Source: Regnicoccus_A sp014224355
GTDB lineage: Bacteria; Cyanobacteriota; Cyanobacteriia; PCC-6307; Cyanobiaceae
Length of the DNA stretch: 64,000 nt
Reading direction: 5' to 3'
NCBI RefSeq assembly: GCF_050920705.1
Contig: NZ_CP154799.1
Coordinates: 310,001-374,000, forward strand
The notes beneath the pieces are model-generated. The model did not search any database and was not told the origin of the DNA. It worked only from the letters and a program-made list of their open reading frames with translations. The position numbers and the translations under genes were made by a program. Position 1 is the first letter of the stretch, and every line of letters begins with the position of its first letter. Shown one piece after another: positions 1 through 8,684 of this stretch.

Positions 1-780
1 CGCTCCGCTTTCCCCGCCGGCAGGCACGGGCCCGGAGATGGCCGCCGCTCCAGCAGCCCCCGGACCCGGGAGCTCCTCTGCCGCCCGGAGCCGGGGCGGC
101 TGAGGCAAGCGCCACAAGCGCCGGTTCTGGAAACCCTGCACCAGCAGCAGGCAGAGGCCGTTGAGGATCAGCACCAGGACGGTCCAGAACCAGGCCAGCG
201 CCCGATCGCCGCCATCGACCGCGGCGTAGATCGCCAGGGGCAATGTCTGGGTGCGGCCGGGGATGTTGCCCGCGAGCATCAGCGTGGTGCCGAATTCGCC
301 CAGGGCCCTGGCGTAGGCGAGGCTGATCCCGGCCAGCAGGCCCGGCATCACCAGCGGCAGGGTGATCGCCCGCAGCACCCGCCAGGGGGAAGCTCCGAGG
401 CTGAGGGCCACCGCCTCCAGCGATGGATCCATCTGATCGAGGGCCGCGAGCACCGTGCGGTAGAGCAGCGGGAAGGCCACCACCGCCGAGCTGACCACCG
501 TGGCCGGCCAGGTGAAGACCAGCTCCACCCCCAGACGAGCCAGCAGAGCACCCCCAGGCCCATAGGGCCCCAGCAGCTGCAGCAGCAGGAAGCCCAGCAC
601 CGTGGGCGGCAGCACCAGGGGCGAGAGCAACAGGAGATCAGCGCCGGCACGGAGGGAGCCCTGCCAGCGGCTCACCTGCCGGGCCGCGAGAAACCCCAGG
701 GGCGCCACCACCAGCACCGCCAGAGCAGCACTGCGCAGGGAAAGCCAGAGGGGGGAAAGGTCAGGGATGCCCGCGCTCAC
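1..780 (-). CDS. modB: molybdate ABC transporter permease ModB (runs off the left edge)
   Basis: Inner-membrane permease that passes molybdate from ModA across the membrane. Translating the minus strand from a GTG at 780 gives a hydrophobic protein with several membrane segments and the permease EAA loop, visible as EAVALSLGASPWRVLRAITL near the middle, where the ATPase docks. The GTG start overlaps the modA stop (GTGA), so the two are co-translated. The frame is open to base 1. The C-terminal tail after the last membrane span is Pro/Ala/Gly-rich, and a ModC ATPase domain may follow or be fused outside the window. Identity rests on the permease motif plus the adjacent modA. Confidence 0.88.
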   Translation of the reverse strand, partial: MSAGIPDLSPLWLSLRSAALAVLVVAPLGFLAARQVSRWQGSLRAGADLLLLSPLVLPPTVLGFLLLQLLGPYGPGGALLARLGVELVFTWPATVVSSAVVAFPLLYRTVLAALDQMDPSLEAVALSLGASPWRVLRAITLPLVMPGLLAGISLAYARALGEFGTTLMLAGNIPGRTQTLPLAIYAAVDGGDRALAWFWTVLVLILNGLCLLLVQGFQNRRLWRLPQPPRLRAAEELPGPGAAGAAAISGPVPAGGESGA

Positions 781-1568
781 GGCTGGGGGGATGGCTCAGG
801 AACTCCAAAACCATGGCGGCGAAAGCTGTTCATGGCGGCGGGCTCAGCCAGGGTGCGCAGGTAGGCCCGGGCCGCGGCGGAGGCAGGGCTGATCTTGAGG
901 ACGGCACCCGCATAGCGGATCGGCGCATGGCTGCCGGCGGGTGCCACAGCGGTGATCAGCAGGCCCTCTTCCGCCCGGGCATCGGTGCGGTACATCAGAC
1001 CGGCCTCCACCCGGCCGTCGGCCACCGCCCGGGCCACGGCACGAGCCGAGCCGAGGGGGACCAGCCTGGGGGAGACCGCAGCCGTGAGCCCAAGGGTCGT
1101 CAGCACCTGGCGGGCGTAATCACCGGCAGGCACCGAAGGATCACCGATGGCGATCGAGCGCAGATCAGGCCGGGCCAGATCCTGGAAGGCGAGGGTTCGT
1201 CGTGTTGAACGGAGCGGAACCGCGAGCACCAGCTCATTGCTGAACAGCTCCCGGCGGCTGCCAGGCAGCAGCAGGCCGGCGCTCTGCAGGGCGTCCATCT
1301 GACGCTTGCCGGCCGAGATGAACACATCCACCGGCGCCCCCTGCAGGATCTGCTGCTGCAGGGCGCCGGAGGAGGCGAGGTGAAACTGCACGGGACTGCC
1401 GGACTGACTGGGGGCAGCCGCCGAGATCTCCCGCAGGGGATCCTCCAGGCTCACAGCGGCCGCCACCAGCAGAGGCCGAGGGGAGGGCACCACGCTGCAA
1501 GCCGAAGCCAGCCCGCCCACGGCCGCCAGCAGCGGGGCCGCTGACCAGCGCAACCTACCCAGCATCAC
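777..1568 (-). CDS. modA: molybdate-binding lipoprotein ModA
   Basis: Periplasmic molybdate/tungstate-binding protein, 263 aa, the usual family length. The N-terminus is a short lipoprotein-like signal ending LASAC near residue 24. The ModA landmarks follow: an AAAVSLEDPLREI segment, then LASSGALQQQILQGAPVDVFISA, which lines the oxyanion site, and later GDPSVPAGDYARQVL. It forms an operon with modB through a GTGA overlap. The N-terminus overlaps a decayed subtilase relic upstream. Specificity for molybdate rather than another oxyanion is from family knowledge. Confidence 0.92.
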   Translation of the reverse strand: MMLGRLRWSAAPLLAAVGGLASACSVVPSPRPLLVAAAVSLEDPLREISAAAPSQSGSPVQFHLASSGALQQQILQGAPVDVFISAGKRQMDALQSAGLLLPGSRRELFSNELVLAVPLRSTRRTLAFQDLARPDLRSIAIGDPSVPAGDYARQVLTTLGLTAAVSPRLVPLGSARAVARAVADGRVEAGLMYRTDARAEEGLLITAVAPAGSHAPIRYAGAVLKISPASAAARAYLRTLAEPAAMNSFRRHGFGVPEPSPQP

Positions 1569-1628
1569 GCCGCTCGCTGCTCGCCTGAAGCGATCCCGGC
1601 GGGTCCGGGGGCTCCATGAAAGGATCCA

Positions 1629-2016
1629 TCAAGGAGCCTGCACCAGTCCGTCGCCCCGGTCGAGCACGTCCTGATTCGGCGCCAGGCCGACCAGGGTGGC
1701 CATGGCCCGGAGGCGTGCCTGCACGGCGGCGGCATTCACCGGCACTGGTGGTGGCCGCAGCTGCGCCCATCGGTTCGATCAGACGCGTGGGCATCGAGCG
1801 GGCAACCCCGAGCACATCGGGATCCCGGGCTGCTTCGCGCAGATCCGCAGCATCAAGGCGCTCCAGCGTGATCGTGGGCTCAGGCGGCAGCTCAGCGGCA
1901 GGGGCGAGTCCGAAGCTTTCCAGGCCTGGGTAAGGGAGAGAGGGCGTGGACAATCCTGTGTAACGCGGGCCCTGACTGCGATCCCTGAGAAGAATGAAAT
2001 CTTGTGTTGGTGCCAT
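1629..2016 (-). pseudogene. relic of the N-terminal region of a subtilase-like (S8) protease, frameshifted
   Basis: The first frame begins MAPTQDFILLRDRSQGP and contains VLGVARSMPTRLIEP, which resembles the prodomain segment just before the catalytic domain of many bacterial S8 proteases. Near position 1740 the similarity passes into another frame (VNAAAVQARLRAMATLVGLA) that stops at 1629, so a 1-base frameshift is likely. No catalytic Asp/His/Ser domain follows, and modA begins at once. Read as one gene it would be about 130 residues: either a truncated protease or a small prodomain-like protein. The assignment rests on one motif and is moderate. Confidence 0.5.
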
Positions 2017-2260
2017 CGTTTTCAAGCAGCATCGTGAGCTGACTTCTGACAGCTAGCCATGGAGGAGAGATCGCGCCATCCAGTGGCACTCAATGCGGCC
2101 AAGGCCCAAACTCCGACGTTCTAAGCACCAACCCAGCGGCAATAGATGCTGAGAACGATTGAAGTCAATTGCGCTCACAGTGCTTCATAGAGCACCAGCC
2201 AAAGCTGGCGAGAGGTGGGCAGAACACCCCTCGACTTCATGGGCTTCACCACCTCCACTG

Positions 2261-2863
2261 TCATGGCTCAGCATAAAGATCCATCACCTGACCACTCAGC
2301 TGGCCTTCGACCAAGGCCACATAGGCCTGGGCCACCTCCGCCGCAGGCAATCCCGGACTCGGGTCCATCATCATGGCCAGGAGCGTCTCACGCACCCAGC
2401 CCGGTGCAACGGCATTGACTCGGATTCCGCGGGGAACTTCCAGGGCTGCCGAACGGATGAATCCCTCGATCCCAGCATTCACCATGCTGATCACTGCACT
2501 GCCGATCATCGGCCGGCGGCTGGCCATCCCGCTGGTCAGGGTGAAGGAGCCCCCATCAGCCACAACATCGACACCGAACCTGACGAGGTTCACCTGCCCC
2601 ATCAGCTTGTTGGTCAGCCCGAGGGCAAAGTCGTCGTCGGTCAATTCGAGCAAGGGGCGAAATGCATACTGACCGGCCGTGCTGACTACAGCGTCAACAC
2701 GGCCGACCTCGGCATACAATCCATGGACTGATTCAGGATTGGCAAGATCAACCGTGAGGGGCGCACGGGCATGGCTGGCGCATACGACCTGATGACGGCC
2801 TGCGAGTGCCTTGGCCACAGCAGATCCAATTGTGCCTGTCGCGCCGACAAGGAGAATCTTCAC
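2261..2863 (-). CDS. short-chain dehydrogenase/reductase (SDR), atypical active site
   Basis: A 200-aa SDR-fold oxidoreductase. The N-terminus has the nucleotide-binding glycine motif GATGTIGSAVAKAL at residues 8-21, and VSTAGQYAF stands where classical SDRs have NAG. The usual catalytic Tyr-x3-Lys is not present: the aligned segment reads SMVNAGIEGFIRSAALEVP, while GIRVNAVAPGWVRETLL is well kept. This matches a known short subgroup of SDR-like proteins, so the substrate cannot be predicted. It stands alone, with 244 bases of apparently empty sequence downstream and the hydrolase-subtilase gene 52 bases upstream. Confidence 0.85.
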   Translation of the reverse strand: MKILLVGATGTIGSAVAKALAGRHQVVCASHARAPLTVDLANPESVHGLYAEVGRVDAVVSTAGQYAFRPLLELTDDDFALGLTNKLMGQVNLVRFGVDVVADGGSFTLTSGMASRRPMIGSAVISMVNAGIEGFIRSAALEVPRGIRVNAVAPGWVRETLLAMMMDPSPGLPAAEVAQAYVALVEGQLSGQVMDLYAEP

Positions 2864-2915
2864 AAAAGCTCTCGAAAGATCAGCCTTCGATTCATGATAC
2901 CGCCGAGTCCCTGAC

Positions 2916-5336
2916 TCACGTCTCCAGCAACATCTTCGAGAGGTTGGGCAGTCCCGCCCCCTGGTGATAGCGATCGCGCTTGAGGTCGGTGCAGTGCTCC
3001 AGCAGGACCTGCTTCACCCGTTCGGGATAGCCGATGAACTCGGTGCGTACCGACAGGAAGGCGGCCAGAAGGCCAGAGATATGGGGCGCCGCCATGCTGG
3101 TGCCCGACAGGGCGATGTAGAGCTCATCAAGGCTCTTGCCCTGGTCGGGCTCGGAGCCGCGGCTGGGGTCGCTGTTGCTGCGGCACGAGAGGATCCGCTC
3201 CCCCGGGCCCACCACGTCGGGCTTCAGACGTCCGTCGGCCGTGGGGCCCCGGGAGGAGAAGTAGGAGGTGCCGTAGCGGTGGGGCAGGGTGGGGTGCACC
3301 GAGCCCACGGCGATCGCCTCCTCCAGGTTGGCGGGATCGCCGATCGAGAGATCGAAGGAGCGGGTGGAGCTGGAGCCATTCACCACGATGTCGCCGCTGC
3401 CCTCGTTGCCAGCCGCCAGCACCACCAGCACGCCCTGGCGCACCAGCCGCCGCAGCGAGGCGCACAGGGGCGAATCGCCGCAGCCGAAGCTGGCTGGATC
3501 GAAGGCGCCCCCCAGGCTGAGGTTCACCCCCTGGATCGCCAGGCGGCGGCCGCTCTGGTTCTGGTGCCAGATGTGGTCGATGGCCTTGAGGATCCAGGCG
3601 TCGTAGCCGCTGCCGTTGTCGGCCAGCACCTTGTAGGTCACCAGGCGAGCCTTCGGGGCCATGCCCAGCATCTCGATCTCCCCGGCCCCCTCAGCGCCGC
3701 CAGCCAGCTTCAGCCCCCCGGCGATCACCCCCGCCACGTGGGTGCCGTGGCCGTTGGGGTCGTTGCCACTGGCGGGCTGTACGGCTCCGCGGCTGGTGCA
3801 GTCCCAGTCGGCGGCGATGGTGCCGCCTGCGGCGAAGGCCGGGTTGTGGAAATGGGGGTGGTGACGGTCGATGCCCGTGTCGAGCACAGCCCAGGTGATG
3901 CCCTGCCCCATGGCGTTGTAGCCAAGCTGGGCGGTGCGGGCCTGCACCGTGTGGATGGAGTGGCGGATCAGGGCCCGCTTCCTGCTGTTGCTGAACATCC
4001 GATACACGGCCGGGGAGGGGGCGCCGTAGTGCTGGCTGAGGTCGGAGGCCAGGCGTTCCACCTCGGCGCGGTTGAGGTTCACCGCCACGTAGTGCTCCAG
4101 CTGGTCTTCCAGAAACACCCTGTCGGCGGTGATCGGACCGCCCAGCACGTGGCTGTCGATCCAGGCCAGCACCCTGGCTTTGGTGGCCTGGAGGGAGGCC
4201 TCGCGCCCCTCTGCCCCAGCGGCCTGCAGGGCGCCGACCGGGGCGCGGTCGATCAGTTCGATCAGCACGGGCCGCCGCTTCCTGGCGTCGTCATCGAGGG
4301 AGTCGGCCAGGTTGCGGGCCACGGTCACGGGGCTCACAGGCTGGAAGCGGGAGCGATCCACCGCGCCCATCACCGTGATCTGGGTGTCGCGGCGGCTCAG
4401 GTAGCGGTCGGCGGCGTGGGCCTTGCTGGGCGGCCACACCAGCCCTTCCACCCGTTCATCCACCACGGCTGGCTTGCCGCTGCTGCTGTATTCATCGGCC
4501 AGGGATTGATCCAGGCAGACGATGTCGCCGTCCTGGGCGATGTTCACCCAGCGCTTCACCGAAGCGGGGATCGGCAGCGTCCTGCCGTGCCACTTGTGCA
4601 TCACATCCGTCACCTGGGGCAACCCCAGGGGAGAGCCGATGGTGAGGAAGAGGTCCACCTCCAGCTCGGGGAGGTCCTGGGCCAGCTCGATCAGGGCCTG
4701 ATAGGTGACCATGCTCCCCTGGCTGTGGCCGATCACCACGAAGGGGCCCCCGCCGGTGACCAGGCGATCTTTCACCGTCTGCACCATCCGGGCGCGCTTG
4801 GCCTTGTTGAACAGGAAGTCGTTCACATCGGCCATGAACACCTTGGTGAACAGGGCCGTCACCGGGCTCCACAGCCCCTTGGCCTCCATCGACAAGGCCG
4901 AGGGCCCTCCCAAGGGTGCTCCCTCCTGGGCTGCCGTGAAGGCGGCCTGCTGCAGCTGCTCGGTCATGGCGTCCACGAACGCCTGGGAGTCTTCCGGCGA
5001 GTCGCTGTGGCGGATCGAGTCCTCCAGAAGCTCCTCGGCCTGGGGCTGCAGCAGAGCGTTCTCCTCCCCGATCGAGCGGATCGACACGCTCGCCGCCTGG
5101 GGATAGCGCTCGCGGTCGACCCAGTAGGCCATCCGGGTCCGCTCCCCCTGGTCGGCGCCAAACAGCGCCTGGTCCCACTGGGAGCGAAGCTCCCGCTCAG
5201 GGGGCATGTTGGAGATGCCGTGGCAGTAGATCACGGTGCGGGCAGCGGCGAGTGCAACTGCGGGGGCTGCGGCGGAGCTGGCGGCGGTGGAGTGGGGGCT
5301 GTGGCTGCGGGGGGATGGCTTCTTCGAGGTGGCCAT
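2916..5336 (-). CDS. fusion of an alpha/beta-hydrolase domain and a subtilisin-like (S8) serine protease
   Basis: An 806-aa protein with two catalytic modules. Residues 33-345 look like an alpha/beta hydrolase: VIYCHGISN near 35, the nucleophile elbow VIGHSQGSM with Ser205, and LTIGSPLGLP near 231. Residues 475-806 are an S8 peptidase with Asp486 (TWAVLDTGID), His530 (NPNGHGTHVAGV context) and Ser747 (SGTSMAAPHISG). No signal peptide or membrane segment is evident; the first 30 residues are Ala/Ser/Pro-rich. The ATG at 5336 was chosen because the open frame further upstream runs antisense through the deacetylase gene. Substrate unknown. The domain combination is unusual; each half is individually convincing. 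Confidence 0.85.
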   Translation of the reverse strand: MATSKKPSPRSHSPHSTAASSAAAPAVALAAARTVIYCHGISNMPPERELRSQWDQALFGADQGERTRMAYWVDRERYPQAASVSIRSIGEENALLQPQAEELLEDSIRHSDSPEDSQAFVDAMTEQLQQAAFTAAQEGAPLGGPSALSMEAKGLWSPVTALFTKVFMADVNDFLFNKAKRARMVQTVKDRLVTGGGPFVVIGHSQGSMVTYQALIELAQDLPELEVDLFLTIGSPLGLPQVTDVMHKWHGRTLPIPASVKRWVNIAQDGDIVCLDQSLADEYSSSGKPAVVDERVEGLVWPPSKAHAADRYLSRRDTQITVMGAVDRSRFQPVSPVTVARNLADSLDDDARKRRPVLIELIDRAPVGALQAAGAEGREASLQATKARVLAWIDSHVLGGPITADRVFLEDQLEHYVAVNLNRAEVERLASDLSQHYGAPSPAVYRMFSNSRKRALIRHSIHTVQARTAQLGYNAMGQGITWAVLDTGIDRHHPHFHNPAFAAGGTIAADWDCTSRGAVQPASGNDPNGHGTHVAGVIAGGLKLAGGAEGAGEIEMLGMAPKARLVTYKVLADNGSGYDAWILKAIDHIWHQNQSGRRLAIQGVNLSLGGAFDPASFGCGDSPLCASLRRLVRQGVLVVLAAGNEGSGDIVVNGSSSTRSFDLSIGDPANLEEAIAVGSVHPTLPHRYGTSYFSSRGPTADGRLKPDVVGPGERILSCRSNSDPSRGSEPDQGKSLDELYIALSGTSMAAPHISGLLAAFLSVRTEFIGYPERVKQVLLEHCTDLKRDRYHQGAGLPNLSKMLLET

Positions 5337-5457
5337 GGCGTCACTGAGCAGAAGCGGACGGTTTCGGCACCATGGGGTGAGGGCTGTTTCTCCCCTCCTG
5401 CTGCCGCCTGTACAGCCATAGCCAGACCAGCCCGTTGCAGCCCACGACCTGCGGCTG

Positions 5458-6201
5458 GTGTCATCGTTCCTGGGTGATCCCGTGGCGTTCCACCCGATCG
5501 TCATCTCTCTGCTGCTGGCCGTTCTGGCCCTTGTCGTGCTTCTGCCCTCGTGGGTGATCCGCGGCGTGCTCGCGCCGATCCACCCGAGGGTGGTGTTCTG
5601 CGGATCGGGCACGCAGAAGCGACTGGCGCTCACCATCGACGACGGCCCCAGTGGCCCCGGCTCCCAGGCCCTCCTGGAGCTGCTGCGGGAGCTACAGGTG
5701 CCAGCCACCTTCTTTCTGATCGGCTCCCACCTGAAGAACGACCCGCACTTCCCACGCCGGGCCCTGCAGCAGGGGCACCACATCGGCAACCACCTCTGGC
5801 GCGACGAGCGTTCGGGCGCCCTCGATGGGCCCACCTTCCTGCGTGAGCTCAACGACACGGAACAGGCGATCGAGCGGGCTGCCTCTCCCGAGCCGGTGGC
5901 CTGGCGCTGGTGCCGTCCCGGGCAGGGCTGGTTCCACCAGGCCATGCTCCAAAGGCTCGCCTCACGCCGCTACCAGCTGGTGCTGGGCTCGATCTTTCCC
6001 TGGGACACCTTCCGGCCACCCCTTGGCTTCGTGCGCTGGTTTGTGCGTATCAACGCCCACCCTGGCGGCATCCTGGTGCTGCATGACACACCGGCCCTGA
6101 GCAGCCGCAGCCTGGAGAGCTTGCGCCGGATCGTGCCCGAGCTGCGCCGGCGCGGCTACCGGTTCGTGACGCTGACGGAGCTGCTGGAGCCGGCGTCCTG
6201 A
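5458..6201 (+). CDS. polysaccharide deacetylase (NodB-like)
   Basis: A carbohydrate esterase family 4-type enzyme predicted to remove acetyl groups from a cell-envelope polysaccharide. An N-terminal membrane anchor (about residues 12-35) is followed by the NodB domain: LALTIDDGPSGPGS with the catalytic/metal Asp pair, ATFFLIGSH, and GHHIGNHLWR with the metal-binding histidines; the C-terminal motif GGILVLHDTPAL is also kept. The start is a GTG at 5458, and a GTG at 5482 is an alternative. Its 3' end overlaps the convergent lipase gene by 46 bases. Confidence 0.88.
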   Translation: MSSFLGDPVAFHPIVISLLLAVLALVVLLPSWVIRGVLAPIHPRVVFCGSGTQKRLALTIDDGPSGPGSQALLELLRELQVPATFFLIGSHLKNDPHFPRRALQQGHHIGNHLWRDERSGALDGPTFLRELNDTEQAIERAASPEPVAWRWCRPGQGWFHQAMLQRLASRRYQLVLGSIFPWDTFRPPLGFVRWFVRINAHPGGILVLHDTPALSSRSLESLRRIVPELRRRGYRFVTLTELLEPAS

Positions 6202-6878
6202 GCCATGGCCCACCAGCGCTCCACCACCTCCGGGCTGCCGTACCAGCTGGGCCCGAAGGCACCGCCGTGGGCAACACCTGGCAGGACCAGCGGGGTGGAG
6301 CCCTCCAGCAGGGCCGACGACACCGGCACCAGGCCATCGCCCCGATCGGCGGCATCGCCGGTGCTGTTGCGGTAGGCCGTGGGCGCCAGGCGCTGGGCCA
6401 TGGGGGTGGCCGTGTCCAGATCCAGGTCTCCCGCCACCGAGACATACCTGACCCGATCGGCGAAAGTCGCACCCGGCAGACGCCGCTGCACCATCTTGCG
6501 CAGCACCGTGGCCTTCAAGGCCGTATGGGGGCTGCCGAGCATCACCAGGGTGTCGGCAAGGGCCTTGCCGTCGTAACGCCGACCCTGGAAAGGGGCGTCA
6601 TCCAGGAAGAGCCGCAGCATGATCCCGCCGGAGCTGTGTCCGATCAGCGTCACCTTGCCGGTGGGCGACTGCAAGGCCAGCTCGGCAGCGGCGGTCGCGA
6701 CCCGATCGAGGATCCCCGCCCAGGCAAAGGCGAACACCGTGAGCAACCATTCGGCCTTGCCCACGGGCACCAGTTGCACCGGCTGACCACTCAACTGCTC
6801 GAGCCGGGCGGTCATCGGGGCGTAGGCCGCCGGGCTGATCAGGAAGCCCCCGAGGATCACGATCGGTTGCCGGTGCAT
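6156..6878 (-). CDS. alpha/beta-hydrolase, lipase-like
   Basis: A 240-aa serine hydrolase. It starts MHRQPIVILGGFLISPAAY at the ATG at 6878, carries the nucleophile elbow LIGHSSGGIM, and has downstream LVMLGSPHTA and the acidic/His region GDGLVPVSSALL...GVAHGGAFG. The family resembles plant/cyanobacterial lipase-like proteins (an inference). The gene begins 10 bases after the racemase-relic stop and probably shares its transcript with the globin. Its end overlaps the convergent deacetylase. Confidence 0.8.
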   Translation of the reverse strand: MHRQPIVILGGFLISPAAYAPMTARLEQLSGQPVQLVPVGKAEWLLTVFAFAWAGILDRVATAAAELALQSPTGKVTLIGHSSGGIMLRLFLDDAPFQGRRYDGKALADTLVMLGSPHTALKATVLRKMVQRRLPGATFADRVRYVSVAGDLDLDTATPMAQRLAPTAYRNSTGDAADRGDGLVPVSSALLEGSTPLVLPGVAHGGAFGPSWYGSPEVVERWWAMAQDAGSSSSVSVTNR

Positions 6879-6888
6879 GGGGAGGGGG

Positions 6889-7595
6889 TCAGCGGGTCGC
6901 GAGGAATTTCTGGATGGCTTCGGTCGGAGCCTTGGCAGAGGTGCCCTGACGGCTGGCGGCGACACCGGTGAGGCGCCTGAGCTTCAACGCCACTTCCGTC
7001 ATGGCCGTGACCACGGCGATGCCGTTGAGCACAGTGACTCCGCCAACCGTGACGTTGGGCTCGCGCGCGAGCAACAACATCGGCAGACCACCTGACGGGA
7101 TGATGACTTCAGCCCCCGCTTCAACCAGGGGGAGCCCTGCCGGCAGAACTCGTCGTTGACCTGCAGGTCACCGTGATCATCCTCAAACGCCTGTGTGCAG
7201 CTCGCAACCTGCGTGTCGATCGCCCGAACGCCAACCGCCCGTTGCCCGAGGCCGAGGTGAGCGATCTGGTCGCGATGCCTGGGGATCAAGGCGGGGTTGA
7301 TGGTGACGAGACCGACGACGGGGATCTCCACGGCGGAACGACACTCCACCAGCCCCAGCTCCTGAAAGTGAGCGATCAAAAAGGCGTCGTATCCCTGTTG
7401 CTCGGCCTGGATCGCATGGCGGATGGCCTGGTCCGCGCAGCGGAATTCGCTCAGCGCGCTGAGATAGCGATCCGGGGGAGAGACCCCGTGGACCTCAAAG
7501 CTCACGCTGGGCTCGGCGTAAGCGGTGAGACAGTCGGGCAGTCGGTCGATGTACTGAGGCTGCTCCTGCGGTTCAATCAGCCACGCCTCAGCCAT
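6889..7595 (-). pseudogene. Asp/Glu (hydantoin-type) racemase-family gene broken by a frameshift
   Basis: From the ATG at 7595 the frame encodes a racemase-like N-terminal half (ADQAIRHAIQAEQQGYDAF, then VGLVTINPAL), but it runs into a nonsense-like tail after about position 7165. In another minus-strand frame the family's C-terminal half continues: LPLVEAGAEVIIPSGGLPML, then GVTVLNGIAVVTAM, stopping at 6889. Both halves together give a normal-length protein of about 235 aa, so one frameshift near 7140-7170 separates them. The start overlaps the globin stop (ATGGCTGA). The family call is good; the exact substrate is unknown. Confidence 0.72.
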
Positions 7596-8070
7596 CGCCC
7601 GAGGCCAGCCGATCAAGGTGTTTTTGGTCGTTCTCCCTGTAAAGCTTTGCCTCTGCCTCGATAAAGACGCTGGCCAGTGCGCTATAGGCTTCTCGCCAAG
7701 CGTCAATGATTTCGTCAGTGGCAGCTGCACCCAAAACCTCTTTCATGGCTTGCAGGAGTTTTTCGCCAATCAGGGGGTATTGCTCAGGAAGAATCCTGGC
7801 ATTCACGTGCCGATGAGCAATGTGATCAACGGCTGCCGCCAGCTCATCCAACTTATCAATGTGCGTTGCATAGGCGTAGATGGAGCTGGCCAGCTTTTTG
7901 GCTTGCCCGCCTCCGTCAAAATGCTGCATGAAAGTATTGCCAAATCCAAGCCTGTAATCGGGGCGCTCCTGAAAAGCGATCTCATACATTCTCGCAGTTA
8001 TCTTTTCTCCGTGCTCCCGAACAACAGGAGCTGTTGATTTAACAATCTCAATCGTTTCAGGAGTAATCAT
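7588..8070 (-). CDS. single-domain globin related to the flavohemoglobin globin domain
   Basis: 160 aa from the ATG at 8070; an in-frame ATG at 8094 is possible. The protein aligns by eye with the heme domain of flavohemoglobins: ITPETIEIVKSTAPVVREHG, then QHFDGGGQAKKLASSIYAYA, then VDHIAHRHVNARILPEQYPL, where the proximal His lies, and IDAWREAYSALASVFIEAE at the end. There is no FAD/NAD reductase module. A role in NO or O2 chemistry is inferred. It is the first gene of a cluster with the racemase relic and the lipase. Confidence 0.85.
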   Translation of the reverse strand: MITPETIEIVKSTAPVVREHGEKITARMYEIAFQERPDYRLGFGNTFMQHFDGGGQAKKLASSIYAYATHIDKLDELAAAVDHIAHRHVNARILPEQYPLIGEKLLQAMKEVLGAAATDEIIDAWREAYSALASVFIEAEAKLYRENDQKHLDRLASGDG

Positions 8071-8383
8071 TCCAGCAAGATCGCTGATCAACATTCTGAC
8101 ATGCGCAGCCGCGGCGGAGCGCTCCATTCCGATATGAACATGAAGCGCAACCCGGGCTCTCCAGCAAGTCGTCGGCCGCGATCGCCAGCCAGCAATGACC
8201 ATGGCATGGATCCTGAATCACAGTGGTCGCAATTGCCCATCCTCCTCAGGTCAGCGGTTGGGGTGCATGGCCGCTGGATCTTGGTACGAGGCACTAACTT
8301 CACTCGCCGACTGGGGCGCAGCGTTCAATGAGGCAACCATCTTGAGATCGCAGACAAGAGACGGTCTGGCCCCAAGACTTCGC
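8071..8383. other. intergenic region upstream of the globin gene
   Basis: No convincing gene. It should hold the globin promoter, and it borders an attC-like site. On the minus strand the sequence directly after that site begins TTAGGC, like the 5' end of an integron cassette, but no second attC was found to close such a cassette. Confidence 0.4.
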
Positions 8384-8470
8384 GCCTAACACTCCAGATC
8401 AGAAGCGGGCAAGGTTATGTTGCCTCGTCGAACCACCTCCGCTCCCGTCTTCTGTATCTGGTTGTTAGAA
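8384..8470 (-). other. isolated attC site (family A)
   Basis: 87 bases bounded by GCCTAAC and GTTAGAA. The arms pair (CCAGATCAGAAGCGGG against the reverse complement of the other arm), with two unpaired bases on the high-coordinate arm six bases apart, as in true attC sites. The R' box on the minus strand, GTTAGGC, fits the GTTRRRY consensus exactly. It is closely similar to the sites at 20426, 50815 and 51455 but sits 12 kb from the array. Confidence 0.8.
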
Positions 8471-8684
8471 GGTGATATGACAAGCGCATCACAGTCTTCA
8501 CATGTTGCTGTAGCCGCACCTACAAGAAGCCTCGGTCCATTCTTCCCCAGCTCATACATCGGCTGGAGCGCAACCTACAGGCTCGGCACCGTGGCGGTGC
8601 TGTGAGCCGCCAGGGGCTGCGGCCCCTTGCCCCGGCGGGCCTGCGGCCCCCCGGGGCTATTGCATGGCGGGTGGTGGCCGTCCA
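8471..8684. other. intergenic; possible 42-codon ORF and GC-rich inverted repeats
   Basis: A short plus-strand frame from 8476 to 8605 (MTSASQSSHVAVAAP...) has no recognisable family and probably is not a gene. From 8609 to 8656 there are repeated GGGGC/GCCCC blocks able to form hairpins beyond the end of the FAD-protein gene; these may act as its terminator. Confidence 0.3.

Noticed and set aside
2145..2165. Possible fourth Zur box (GCTGAGAACGATTG)
   Set aside because: Only one half-site is present; there is no TTCTC arm and no zinc gene follows.
2964..5477. 837-codon open frame on the plus strand opposite the subtilase fusion
   Set aside because: Its composition (Gly/His/Val-rich with no family motif) is that of an antisense shadow of a GC-rich gene; the minus strand shows two complete catalytic domains.
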